From Bradyrhizobium semiaridum (GTDB lineage: Bacteria > Pseudomonadota > Alphaproteobacteria > Rhizobiales > Xanthobacteraceae): a stretch of DNA of 64,000 nucleotides. This document shows, in pieces, positions 1 to 8,184 of this stretch. The DNA lies in NCBI RefSeq assembly GCF_020329505.1, contig NZ_JAGKJJ010000005.1, positions 62,001-126,000 on the forward strand, given 5' to 3'. The first letter of the stretch is position 1; each line of letters opens with the position of its first letter. The notes beneath the pieces are model-generated. The model did not search any database. It was given only the letters and a program-made list of their open reading frames with translations, and was not told the DNA's origin. The position numbers were made by a program, and so were the translations under genes.

Positions 1-1070
1 CGATCGACAAGGGCTCGATGTCGACGCTCAATTGCGCCGAAGACATCGAACTTGCCGAGCTTCTGGTCGAGCTGCACCCCTGGGCGGATATGGTCCGCTT
101 CGGCCGCGCCGGTGGCGAGGCGATGGCGATCGCCGTCCGGATCGCGCGCGCCGCGACCGGCCGCGACATGGTGGCGTTCTGCGGCTATCACGGCTGGCAC
201 GACTGGTATCTCAGCGCCAATCTCGGCGCCACCACCGCGCTCGACGGACACCTGCTGCCCGGTCTCGACACCAAGGGCGTGCCGCGCGGCCTCGCCGGGC
301 TGATGCAGCCGTTCCACTTCAACAAGCTCGACGAGATCGAGGCGATCGTCGCCGAACACGGCGAGCGGCTCGCCGCGATCGTGATGGAGCCGGTGCGTTC
401 GAGCGAGCCGGAGCCGGCCTTTATCCAGGGCATCCGGGCGCTGGCCGACCGCTGCGGCGCTGCGCTGATCTTCGACGAGGTCACCTCGGGCTTCCGCATC
501 AATTCCGGCGGCGCCCATCTCGCCTATGGCGTCGACCCCGATATCGCTGTTTTCGCCAAGGCGATCGCCAACGGCTTTCCGATGGCCGCGATCGTCGGCC
601 GCGCCTCCGTGATGGACGCCGCGCAGGAGACCTTCGTCAGCTCGACCGCCTGGACCGAGCGCGTCGGCCCGGTCGCCGCCCTCGCCACGCTGCGCAAGCA
701 TCGCGAGCAGAACGTCGCCAGGCACTTAATGCGGATCGGCACCCGCGTGCAGAAGGGCTGGGCGGAAGCGGCGCAGGCCACCGGCCTGCCGGTGCATATC
801 TCCGGCATCTCGCCACTCGGCCATTTCGCGTTCGAACTGCCCGAGGCGCAGGAGACCCGCACGCTGTTCACCCAGATGATGCTCGACCGCGGCATCTTCG
901 CCACCGGCTCATTCTACGCGATGTGGGCGCACACCGACGCCCATGTCGACCGCTACCTTGAGGCGGTGAACGAGGTGTTCCGCGAGCTGCGGGCCGCGGT
1001 TGACCAGAACGCGATCAAGCAGTTGCTGCGCGGCCCGGTCGCGCATTCCGGCTTCAAGCGGCTGACCTGA
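1..1070 (+). CDS. Class III aminotransferase, glutamate-1-semialdehyde aminomutase-like (5' end outside window)
   Basis: The reading frame is already open at base 3 and continues through an internal ATG at 18, so the true start lies upstream of the window; about 355 codons are visible against roughly 430 for the family. The GYHGWHDWY segment, the FDEVTSGFR stretch and the AKAIANGFP segment carrying the probable PLP lysine are typical of GSA-aminomutase-like class III aminotransferases. It lies beside nonulosonate genes, so it more likely acts on a sugar or keto-sugar precursor than in tetrapyrrole synthesis, but this is inference. Its stop codon directly abuts the stop codon of the convergent next gene, with no spacer. 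Confidence 0.8.
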   Translation, partial: IDKGSMSTLNCAEDIELAELLVELHPWADMVRFGRAGGEAMAIAVRIARAATGRDMVAFCGYHGWHDWYLSANLGATTALDGHLLPGLDTKGVPRGLAGLMQPFHFNKLDEIEAIVAEHGERLAAIVMEPVRSSEPEPAFIQGIRALADRCGAALIFDEVTSGFRINSGGAHLAYGVDPDIAVFAKAIANGFPMAAIVGRASVMDAAQETFVSSTAWTERVGPVAALATLRKHREQNVARHLMRIGTRVQKGWAEAAQATGLPVHISGISPLGHFAFELPEAQETRTLFTQMMLDRGIFATGSFYAMWAHTDAHVDRYLEAVNEVFRELRAAVDQNAIKQLLRGPVAHSGFKRLT

Positions 1071-1736
1071 TCAACTGGTGACCCCGAAGATGTCGCGCAC
1101 CACGTTGCGCGACGTCGCTGAGCGGCGCGCGTTCGGGTAGATGCCGTGCAGCACGCTGTCGGCGGCGAGCGGGCCGCCGTCGATGACGATTGCGCCCGTC
1201 GAGACGAAGCTGTTGTCGCCGACCGCGGTCTTGCCGATGATCCGGCTGCCGCCGTACATCACGATGCCGCGGCCGAACGACGGATAGTCGTTCTCGAGGT
1301 TCGCGCCCACCGTGCAGTTGTGATAGCAGATGAAATAATCCGAATAGCTGGCGCGGCCGAGCACGGTGCCGACCGGGTGCTGGACTGCGAACACGTCGGG
1401 CAGTTCGACCTCGTAGAAGGCGTCGAGCGCGTGCAGTGCCTTGTTCAGCGCGTAGGCCTTGTCGGCGATCGGATGCCCCGGCTTTTCGCGAAACGCGGTG
1501 TTGGCGAGGTAGTACAGGAAGATCGCATACTGGTCGCAGTGCCAGTGCGAGAACCTCGCCTCGCCGTTCGCGGTGAATCCCTTGAGCCGAACCCGGGAAA
1601 AGCAATGTTCGATGCGGTCGAGCGCCTTGTCGACGAAGGCCGGCAGGTCGCCGAGGTCGGCGCCGTCGGGGAAAAACGTCTCGAACTGCCGCTGCACATA
1701 AAGGGCGAGTTCATGGCGGCCAAGCGAGAGCTGCAC
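1071..1736 (-). CDS. Serine-acetyltransferase-like left-handed beta-helix protein
   Basis: This 221-residue protein has a helical N-terminal half and a C-terminal series of hexapeptide-like turns (GTVLGRASYSDYF, NCTVGANLEND, GRGIVMYGGSRIIGKTAVGDNSF), as in CysE-type O-acetyltransferases. GTG at 1736 is used as the start. It sits 4 bases downstream of the hisF-like stop and is the last gene of the minus-strand operon that begins at 8004. An acetyl or other acyl transfer in nonulosonate or glycan synthesis is plausible. True cysteine biosynthesis seems unlikely from the context. The substrate is unknown. Confidence 0.65.
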   Translation of the reverse strand: MQLSLGRHELALYVQRQFETFFPDGADLGDLPAFVDKALDRIEHCFSRVRLKGFTANGEARFSHWHCDQYAIFLYYLANTAFREKPGHPIADKAYALNKALHALDAFYEVELPDVFAVQHPVGTVLGRASYSDYFICYHNCTVGANLENDYPSFGRGIVMYGGSRIIGKTAVGDNSFVSTGAIVIDGGPLAADSVLHGIYPNARRSATSRNVVRDIFGVTS

Positions 1737-1740
1737 GGTG

Positions 1741-2517
1741 CTAGTTCCTGCTGGAAGAGCTGGAGCGCACGTCGAGGCCGCGCGAGGCGAGATGGCTGCG
1801 CAGCTTGATCGGGCTGTGATCGGTGAACAGGAACATCGACGAGATCGCCACCGCCGAGGCGCCGGCCTCCAGCGCGTCGATCGCGTGCTGCAGCGAACCG
1901 CAGCCGCCGGAGACGATCAACGGCACGCTCAGCGCGCGCGAGGCCGCGTGGATCATGTCGAGGTCGTAGCCCGACATGGTGCCGTCGCGGTCGATCGAAC
2001 CGAGCAGCACCTCGCCGCAATGCAGGTCCTCGCAGCGCTTCGCCCATTCGACCGGATCGAGCGCGACGTGCTCGCGGCCGCCGTCGATGAAGACGGTGGC
2101 GTGGTGCGGCGTGATCCGCTTGTAGTCGATCGACACCGTCATGCACTGGTCGCCGAAGGTGCGCGCCGCCTCGCGCAGGAACTCCGGCCGGCGTACCGCT
2201 TCCGAGTTGACCGAAACCTTGTCGGCGCCGGCACGCAGCAGCATGTTGACGTCCTCGAGCGTCTTGACGCCGCCGCCGACCGTGAACGGCATGAAGATCT
2301 CTTCCGACATCCGCTCGATGATCTCGACGACACGGCTGCGCGAGGCCGCGCTCGGCACGATGTCGAGCACGATCAACTCGTCGACGCCGTAGTCGTTGTA
2401 GACCTTCGCCGTGGTCACCGGATTGCCGGCGGCGCGCTCGTTCTCGAAGAAGCGGACGTATTTCACCAGCCTGCCGTCGCGCAGCAGGAATTTCGGGATC
2501 AGTCTCTTCTTCAGCAT
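1741..2517 (-). CDS. hisF2: HisF-like cyclase subunit of an acetamidino-forming amidotransferase set
   Basis: A 258-residue TIM-barrel protein with HisF signatures: an N-terminal RLIPKFLLRDGRLVK segment, FTVGGGVKTLEDV, GADKVSVNSEA and a late IVSGGCG phosphate-binding loop. The ATG at 2517 is chosen because the open frame further upstream overlaps hisH and does not look like HisF. In the Pseudomonas WbpG system, HisF2 and HisH2 work with an N-acetyl-sugar amidotransferase to turn an acetamido group into acetamidino. Here all three genes are adjacent (hisF 1741, hisH 2531, amidotransferase 3216), so this function is favoured over histidine synthesis. No other his gene is nearby. Confidence 0.85.
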   Translation of the reverse strand: MLKKRLIPKFLLRDGRLVKYVRFFENERAAGNPVTTAKVYNDYGVDELIVLDIVPSAASRSRVVEIIERMSEEIFMPFTVGGGVKTLEDVNMLLRAGADKVSVNSEAVRRPEFLREAARTFGDQCMTVSIDYKRITPHHATVFIDGGREHVALDPVEWAKRCEDLHCGEVLLGSIDRDGTMSGYDLDMIHAASRALSVPLIVSGGCGSLQHAIDALEAGASAVAISSMFLFTDHSPIKLRSHLASRGLDVRSSSSSRN

Positions 2518-2530
2518 CGCGGGGTTGTCT

Positions 2531-3169
2531 TCAGGGATTCCAGCGGAGAAAATTGCTAACCAGCTCGATCCCGCTGTCCTGGCTCTTCTCGGGATGGAAC
2601 TGGGTTGCTGCGATATTGTCCCGCGCGATGATCGCGGTGACCGGCTGGCCGTACTGGGCGTAGGCGACCACGTCGCTCTCCGCATTGCAGCGCATGGCGA
2701 AGGAGTGCACGAAATAGAATGCGAGGTTGCTCTCGCGGATTCCGGCGAGGATGGGATGGCTGCGCTCCTTTGCCACCATGTTCCAGCCCATATGCGGAAT
2801 CTTCAGCGCGGGATCGTTCGGCAGCAGGCGCAGCACGTCGGCATCGAACCAGCCGAGCCCGCGATGCGCGACGCCGTCATCGGCGTGCTCCTCGGAGGTC
2901 TTGGCCAGCAACTGCATGCCGAGGCAGACCGCGAGGAAGGGCTTGCCCTTCTCGCGGACGTGCCGCTCCAGCATCGCATCGATGCCGCGGGCGCGGATGT
3001 TGGTCATGGCGTCGCCGAACGCGCCGACGCCGGGCAGAATCACGTGCGAGGCGTCGGCGATCGCGTCCTCGTCATGGGTGACGACGGGGTCGAAGCCGCA
3101 ATATTCGACGGCGTTGCGCACCGAGCGAACATTGTTGATGCCGTAATCGACGATCGCAACGTGTGACAT
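2531..3169 (-). CDS. hisH2: HisH-like glutamine amidotransferase subunit
   Basis: A 212-residue class I glutaminase: it starts VAIVDYGINNVRSV, has the oxyanion-strand motif ILPGVGAFGDAM, the nucleophile cysteine in FLAVCLGMQLL, and the partner His-Glu in QFHPEKSQ near the C-terminus. The ATG at 3169 gives the normal HisH length. It would release ammonia from glutamine and channel it to the HisF-like partner whose gene follows 13 bases downstream. The amidotransferase gene lies just upstream, so the likely product is an acetamidino-modified sugar or sugar acid. Confidence 0.87.
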   Translation of the reverse strand: MSHVAIVDYGINNVRSVRNAVEYCGFDPVVTHDEDAIADASHVILPGVGAFGDAMTNIRARGIDAMLERHVREKGKPFLAVCLGMQLLAKTSEEHADDGVAHRGLGWFDADVLRLLPNDPALKIPHMGWNMVAKERSHPILAGIRESNLAFYFVHSFAMRCNAESDVVAYAQYGQPVTAIIARDNIAATQFHPEKSQDSGIELVSNFLRWNP

Positions 3170-3215
3170 TGCCCCGCTCCCGCCGCGCCCATGGCGCGGT
3201 CCCGTCAAACCCCGA

Positions 3216-4397
3216 CTATCCCTTGCCGCCGCCGATCTCGACGCCCGGATGGTTCGGCCACGGCACCGACGTGCGATCCCACTTGTCCATGTCGGGCATC
3301 CGCCGGCCCGGCTCGACCTGGTTCGGTGAGAACTGCCATGGGCTGACCTCATGCTTGATCGCGATGCCGAGGAACTGCTCCTCGGTGAGCTGCAGATAAT
3401 CGAGGAACAGATCGAGGCTCGGCGGCCGCTTGCCGTCGAATTCCCGCACCAGCGCCTCGCCCTGCTCGCGGGTCATGCGCTTGTTACGGATGTCGATGTT
3501 GGCGAGGTGGTTGGTCCGGCCCATGCCACGCTTGATGTATTTCAGGTAGTCGCGCACGCCCTGGAAGAAGCACTCGACCTTTTCGTAGTCGTACTCCGGC
3601 GGAATGCCCTCGACCTCCTGGCCCTTCCAGCCGAGCTCGCGCTTGATGATCTCGACGTGCTTCTTGGTGTCCCACTTGATGTAGCTGCCGAGGCAAATCG
3701 AGCGGCACTTGATTCGCATCAGGTCCTTGCGCGGCGGATAAACGAAAGGATAGAGGTCGCGCTTGGCTACGCGGCCGCCGAGGAATTCGTACATGTCGTC
3801 GGCGGTGATGCCGAGATTCATGGCGCGATTGAAGCGCTTCTCGTCGACCTCTTCCATCTCGTCATAGGAATAGAACGACTGGTATTCGGCGAGGCTCTCG
3901 CCCCAGAACAGCAGCGGCGTCTCGTAGCGGATCGCGATCTGCATGGTGTGGGCATAGATGCCAGTGTGGCAGTGCCAGCAGAAGTCGCCGCGGCGCTTCA
4001 GCGATTCCAGCATCAGTTCGCGGACCACATGCCAGTTCGGCGTAAAGTTGAGGACGTCGACGCCGAGCTGCTTGAACACCGAGGTGTTGTTCTCCTCGAT
4101 CAGCGGACGGTAGAACCAGTGGTCGAAGCGAACCACCAGCGGCTTCAGGCCGAGCTTCTTGACGACGTACCAGAGCTGGAAAACGCTGTCCTTGCCGCCG
4201 GAATACGGCACGATGCAGTCGTACAGGCCCTTGTCACGATATTGCGCGACCAGTTCCTGCATCTGCTTGTAGCGGTCGTCCCAGTCGATCTGGGTGTCAC
4301 GGACCTCGATCTGGCGGCACACGCTGCACGAACCGGCCTCGTCGAACGACGTCGCCTCCGCCGTTTCAGGCAATAAGCACTTGCTACAGCTCAACAT
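3216..4397 (-). CDS. N-acetyl sugar amidotransferase (PseA/WbpG family)
   Basis: This 393-residue protein opens with a zinc-ribbon-like CSKCLLPET...CSVCRQ pair (residues 4-28) and has the PP-loop VPYSGGKDS near residue 65 that binds ATP. A second cysteine/histidine cluster, FCWHCHTGIY, follows near residue 140. This order is that of N-acetyl sugar amidotransferases such as PseA, WbpG and LegA-like proteins. With the HisH- and HisF-like genes downstream it should convert an N-acetyl group of a nonulosonic acid or its precursor to an acetamidino group. The exact sugar position cannot be read from sequence. Confidence 0.9.
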   Translation of the reverse strand: MLSCSKCLLPETAEATSFDEAGSCSVCRQIEVRDTQIDWDDRYKQMQELVAQYRDKGLYDCIVPYSGGKDSVFQLWYVVKKLGLKPLVVRFDHWFYRPLIEENNTSVFKQLGVDVLNFTPNWHVVRELMLESLKRRGDFCWHCHTGIYAHTMQIAIRYETPLLFWGESLAEYQSFYSYDEMEEVDEKRFNRAMNLGITADDMYEFLGGRVAKRDLYPFVYPPRKDLMRIKCRSICLGSYIKWDTKKHVEIIKRELGWKGQEVEGIPPEYDYEKVECFFQGVRDYLKYIKRGMGRTNHLANIDIRNKRMTREQGEALVREFDGKRPPSLDLFLDYLQLTEEQFLGIAIKHEVSPWQFSPNQVEPGRRMPDMDKWDRTSVPWPNHPGVEIGGGKG

Positions 4398-4436
4398 TTC
4401 TGAGATTCCCGCAATTGCATGGATTTTGTTGACGGC

Positions 4437-5249
4437 TTACCACGCCGTCCAGCCGCCGTCGACCGCAATGCACTGGCCGGTGACATAGGCCGACAGATCG
4501 CTCGCCAGATAGGCCACGGCGCCCTTCATGTCGTCCTCGGTCGCCATCCGGCCGAGCGGGGTGCGGGCCACGTAGCGGCTCAGGAACGGCTCGGGCGTGG
4601 CCCGGAACACGCCGCCGGGCGCCACGGCATTGACCCGGACCCGCGGCGCCAGGGTGGTGGCGAGCCAGCGGGTCATCTGCAGCAGGCCGCCCTTGCTGGC
4701 CGCATAGGCGGCCGGATTGCCGAGGCTGGTTCCCTCATAGAGCCGCCAATCCGGGCCGGCGAGCCCGTAGATCGAGGAAATATTGATCACGCTGCCATGC
4801 CCAGAGGCCGCCAGATCCTCGGCCGCGGCCTGGACCAGGACGAATGGCGCGGTCAGGTTGACCTCCAGCGCCCGCCGCCAGGTGGTATCGGACTGCTGCG
4901 CGAACGGCACCGCCCAGCCTTCGAGCCCGCTGGTGCCGACGAAGGCGGCACAATTGACGATGACGTCGATGCGGCCGAATTTCTCGCGCACCCGCCGCGG
5001 CAGGTCCCGCACCGCGGCGGCCTGCTCGAAGTCGCAGGCGAAGCCCTCGGCGCTGACCGACCAGCGCTCGGTGAGTTTCGCGGCGGCGTCAGTGCCCGCG
5101 GACGCTGCGATGTCGACCAGCGCGATGTTGGCACCGAGTTCGGCAAGGCCGTCGGCAATCGCGCGGCCGATATGGCCCGCACCGCCGGTAACCAGCGCGA
5201 CGCGCCCGCCGAGCGACATCATTTCGCGCAAGGAGCGCTCGGTGCTCAT
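4437..5249 (-). CDS. SDR-family oxidoreductase, PtmA-like
   Basis: A 270-residue classical short-chain dehydrogenase: the Rossmann TGGAGHIGRAIA motif near residue 21, a VNCAAF equivalent of NNAG, the catalytic Ser in INISSIYG, and YAASK with the catalytic Tyr and Lys. The C-terminus VTGQCIAVDGGWTAW is typical. Its start overlaps the CBS-nucleotidyltransferase stop by four bases (ATGA), so it is in the same operon. In Campylobacter an SDR (PtmA) and a CBS-nucleotidyltransferase (PtmE) act early in legionaminic acid synthesis, making the amino-sugar phosphate used for GDP activation. The same pairing here supports that role. Confidence 0.85.
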   Translation of the reverse strand: MSTERSLREMMSLGGRVALVTGGAGHIGRAIADGLAELGANIALVDIAASAGTDAAAKLTERWSVSAEGFACDFEQAAAVRDLPRRVREKFGRIDVIVNCAAFVGTSGLEGWAVPFAQQSDTTWRRALEVNLTAPFVLVQAAAEDLAASGHGSVINISSIYGLAGPDWRLYEGTSLGNPAAYAASKGGLLQMTRWLATTLAPRVRVNAVAPGGVFRATPEPFLSRYVARTPLGRMATEDDMKGAVAYLASDLSAYVTGQCIAVDGGWTAW

Positions 5250-6286
5250 CCAAAGATCCTCTGGAATTCGTCGGAGGCGCGCTGCAGGTCGTCAAGACGT
5301 CCGACATCGATCCAGTATTCGCGGAGCGGAAACACCACCGATTGCTTGCCGCCGGCGATGGTGCGCTCGATCAGCGTCGGCATGTCGACCGCCTCGTTCG
5401 CTTCGAGATGATCCAGCACGCCGGGATCGAGCAGATAGACGCCGGCATTGACGAAGAATTTCTGGGTCGGCTTCTCGCGAATGCCGACCAGGCGGTGATC
5501 GTCGAAATCGATCACGCCGAACGGCACGGTCACGGAATGCTCGCGGACGCAGACGGTGGAGAACGCCTGGTGCTGGTGATGATATTTCAGCAATTGCTCG
5601 AAATTCACCGTCGTCAGCAGGTCGCCGTTCATGACGAAGAACGCCTGCTTCGGGCGCTCGGGCAGCAGCGACAATGCGCCCGCGGTGCCGAGCCGCTCGT
5701 TCTCCTGCAGATAACTGATCTCGACGCCCCAGGCCGAGCCGTCGCCGAAATACTCGCGGATCATCTCCGCCTTGTAGTTGACCGAGATGAAGAACTTGCC
5801 GAAGCCGGCCTTGATGAAGCCGCCCAGCACAGTTTCCAGGATCGGCTTGTCGCCGACGCGGATCAGCGGCTTGGGAAGGTCGTCGGTCAGCGGCTTCAGC
5901 CGCGAGCCGAGGCCGCCCGCCATCAGCACCACCCAGTGATCGGATTGCTGCGCCAGCGCGAGGTCGTCGATCAGCTTGATCTCGACCACCCGGCCTTCGG
6001 GGTCGACGATCGGCAACTGATGGATCGAACGCTTGCGCATCATGTTGAGTGCCGCGGCATTGGAAATGCCGACCGGCGCGGTGATCGGATTCCGGTTCAT
6101 CACGAGATCGACGGACGCATCGAGGCCGACGCCGCCGAGCAGCGCGCGCCGCACGTCTCCGTCGGTGACGGTACCGACGATCTTGCCGTCGCGCTCCACC
6201 ACGGCGAGTTGCAAATGTCCTTGATCGATCCGCCGCAGCGTCTCGATCAAGGGAGTATCTTCACTGACAACAAATATCTCGTTCAT
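5246..6286 (-). CDS. ptmE: CBS-domain nucleotidyltransferase, PtmE-like (sugar-1-phosphate guanylyltransferase)
   Basis: The 346-residue product has two N-terminal CBS motifs (residues about 1-115, including TVTDGDVRRALL) followed by a nucleotidyltransferase domain starting VLMAGGLGSRLKPLT with metal-binding FVMNGDLLTTV. This CBS plus NTP-transferase architecture is that of Campylobacter PtmE, which makes GDP-glucosamine for legionaminic acid. The CBS pair may sense nucleotide levels. It overlaps the SDR start by four bases and starts 6 bases after the NeuD-type gene. GDP specificity is inferred from family and context. Confidence 0.85.
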   Translation of the reverse strand: MNEIFVVSEDTPLIETLRRIDQGHLQLAVVERDGKIVGTVTDGDVRRALLGGVGLDASVDLVMNRNPITAPVGISNAAALNMMRKRSIHQLPIVDPEGRVVEIKLIDDLALAQQSDHWVVLMAGGLGSRLKPLTDDLPKPLIRVGDKPILETVLGGFIKAGFGKFFISVNYKAEMIREYFGDGSAWGVEISYLQENERLGTAGALSLLPERPKQAFFVMNGDLLTTVNFEQLLKYHHQHQAFSTVCVREHSVTVPFGVIDFDDHRLVGIREKPTQKFFVNAGVYLLDPGVLDHLEANEAVDMPTLIERTIAGGKQSVVFPLREYWIDVGRLDDLQRASDEFQRIFG

Positions 6287-6292
6287 AATAAC

Positions 6293-6925
6293 CTAGTCCC
6301 GGCCGCCGCCGGCGAATCCGCCGGGCTCGACGTTCCTTGCAACCACAGCGCCGGCGGCAACGATCGCTCCCGCTCCGACGCTGACCCCAACCAAAACCAC
6401 TGCCCCCGCGCCGATATGCGCGCCCTCGCCGACCGAGACGCCGCCGCAGAGGATGGCACCCGGAGCAACATGCGTGTGATCGCCGACCACGCAATCATGT
6501 TCCACCACCGCGCGGGTGTTCACCAGCACGTTGCGGCCGACCCGCGCCGCCGGCTGGATCACGCCGCCGGCCATCACCTGCGCGCCGTCGCCGAGCACGG
6601 CGTCCGAGGCGATCACCGCGGAGGCGTGCGCGACCACGGGAAACCTGTAGCCCAGCGCGGCGAAACGGCCAAACAGCGCGCGGCGGCCCGCCAGGCCCGA
6701 GTCTGAACGCGAGGCGCGGTTGCCGAGACCGTTGGCGAGCTCGACCGACGTGGCGTCCATCCTCAGGATGTCCTCGTCCGGTCCGGTGATCGGAATGCCG
6801 CCGACGGATTCGCCGATGCGCGCCGCGTCACGGTCGGTCACGGCCGCGGGCCGTATGCCACGGCTCAGCAACGCGTCGATGACGACCTTGGCATGGCCGC
6901 CGGCGCAGAGCACGATCACGCTCAT
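6293..6925 (-). CDS. NeuD/PglD-type sugar acyltransferase (candidate LegH)
   Basis: A 210-residue protein with an N-terminal Rossmann-like LCAGGHAKVVIDAL nucleotide-sugar-binding part and a C-terminal left-handed beta-helix (ASDAVLGDGAQVMAGG, VGRNVLVNTRAVVEHDCVVGDHTHVAPGAILCGGVSVGEG). The HD within VVEHDCVVGD contains the expected catalytic histidine. This family includes NeuD, PglD and LegH. In this operon it is the best candidate for acetylating the 4-amino group of the UDP-sugar made by LegB and LegC, or for O-acetylating the finished nonulosonate. It overlaps legI by four bases. Confidence 0.85.
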   Translation of the reverse strand: MSVIVLCAGGHAKVVIDALLSRGIRPAAVTDRDAARIGESVGGIPITGPDEDILRMDATSVELANGLGNRASRSDSGLAGRRALFGRFAALGYRFPVVAHASAVIASDAVLGDGAQVMAGGVIQPAARVGRNVLVNTRAVVEHDCVVGDHTHVAPGAILCGGVSVGEGAHIGAGAVVLVGVSVGAGAIVAAGAVVARNVEPGGFAGGGRD

Positions 6926-8004
6926 GGCTCCAGCGCCTCGTTGGCGGCGTAATCGCGCGGCGCGGTCTTGCCGAGATAGCTCCAGTATTCGATCGGCGGA
7001 ATGCCGTCGCCGGGCCGCTTGACGCCGAGATTGTCCTCGGTGAAGCGCTCGCCGCTCCTGATCGGACGGATGGCGACGAGGCTCCGGCGCGCCACGCTGC
7101 GATTCGGCACCTCTTCGGGCGCCGGAACCTTGCGGCCATCGCCGAGCGCCAGCTCGATATCGCGGATCGAGGCGATCATCGCAGCCATCTCGTCCGGTTC
7201 GATCGAGGCGCGGTGATCGGGGCCCGGCAGGTTGCGGTCGAGCGTCATGTGCTTCTCGATCACGGTCGCGCCGAGCGCCACCGCGGCGGCGGCCATATGT
7301 ATGCCGCGGCTGTGGTCGGAGAAGCCGACCGCGAGGCCGAACGCATCGCGCAGCGTCGCCATCGCGCGCAGATTGATCGATTGCGGATCGGCTGGGTATT
7401 CGGTCGTGCAGTGCAGCAGCGTGACCTTGGCGCGCAGCTCGCTCCAGGCCGCTCGATCCAGCAGGACGCGCGCAAGATCGGCGGGCGTCGGATTCGGGCC
7501 GGCATCGCCGAGATAGCCGAAGGCGATGACGCCGAGCGCCTGCTCCACCTCGGCAAGTGTCGCCATGCCGGTCGACAGGATGATCGGCAGCCGAAAGCGC
7601 GCCAGGTGCAGCAGCAGCGGCGCGTTGGTAAGATCGCCGGAACCGACCTTCAGCGTCGAGACGCCGATGCGACGGACCAGATGCGTCGCGCTGTCGGCGT
7701 CGAACGGCGTCGACATATAGGTGATGCCTGCGGCGGTGCAGGCCGCGGCAATGCGTTCCTCGTCATCGCCGCTGAGCTCCAGCGCGCGCAGCATCTCGAG
7801 CTGCGACTGCTGGTTTCCGGTCGTGGCCTGCTGATAGCTTGCCTTCGCCGCCGCGTTGGTCGCCAGCTTGTCGGCGCGGAACGACTGAAACTTGACGACG
7901 TCCGCCCCCGCGCGCGCAGCCGCATCCACGAGCGCCAGCGCGCGCGCCGGGTCTCCGTTGTGGTTTACGCCAGCCTCGGCAATGATCAGGGTTCGGCGCT
8001 GCAT
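6922..8004 (-). CDS. legI: N,N'-diacetyllegionaminate (nonulosonate) synthase
   Basis: A 360-residue NeuB-family enzyme that condenses a 6-deoxy amino-hexose with phosphoenolpyruvate. The TIM barrel starts IIAEAGVNHNGDPARA, with VVKFQSF, the KVGSGDLTNAPLL loop, ILSTGMAT, LLHCTTEYPA, VGFSDHS and VIEKHMTLDRNLPGPDH. The C-terminal antifreeze-like SAF domain (RRSLVA...ERFTEDNLGVKRPGDGIPP) completes it. Legionaminate rather than sialate synthase is inferred from the LegB/LegC/PtmE neighbours. It is the first gene of the minus-strand operon down to 1071 and is divergent from legF. Confidence 0.9.
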   Translation of the reverse strand: MQRRTLIIAEAGVNHNGDPARALALVDAAARAGADVVKFQSFRADKLATNAAAKASYQQATTGNQQSQLEMLRALELSGDDEERIAAACTAAGITYMSTPFDADSATHLVRRIGVSTLKVGSGDLTNAPLLLHLARFRLPIILSTGMATLAEVEQALGVIAFGYLGDAGPNPTPADLARVLLDRAAWSELRAKVTLLHCTTEYPADPQSINLRAMATLRDAFGLAVGFSDHSRGIHMAAAAVALGATVIEKHMTLDRNLPGPDHRASIEPDEMAAMIASIRDIELALGDGRKVPAPEEVPNRSVARRSLVAIRPIRSGERFTEDNLGVKRPGDGIPPIEYWSYLGKTAPRDYAANEALEP

Positions 8005-8039
8005 CAGGGTTTCGTCGGGGACTGCGGTGGGTAACCGAA

Positions 8040-8110
8040 ATCACCCTCCAATCAAGCGGTTGTCTTAGTCGAGTACACTGGTAAAAGCAACGCAAGCGGG
8101 CGGCTTGTGT
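8040..8110. promoter_or_regulatory. Divergent promoter region between legI and legF
   Basis: The 180-base gap between the start codons at 8004 (minus) and 8185 (plus) must hold both promoters. On the plus strand TTGTCT at 8060-8065 is followed after 16 bases by TAAAAG at 8082-8087, a moderate sigma-70-type match. On the minus strand TTGCTT and TAAGAC lie 17 bases apart over the same segment, so the two would overlap face to face. These are motif matches by eye only. Confidence 0.35.
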
Positions 8111-8184
8111 GATGTTCCACAGCCGCCTGACCGAGATGGAATTTGCGCCTGTTTTCCGGCGCAATGCAGGGGGCTGTCGAGCAA

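Noticed and set aside
1741..3169. HisF and HisH as histidine biosynthesis enzymes
   Set aside because: They are directly joined to an N-acetyl sugar amidotransferase gene and no other his gene is present, so the acetamidino role is more likely.
5342..6706. Plus-strand frame opposite the CBS-nucleotidyltransferase gene
   Set aside because: Low-complexity composition and no motif; the minus-strand genes are clear.
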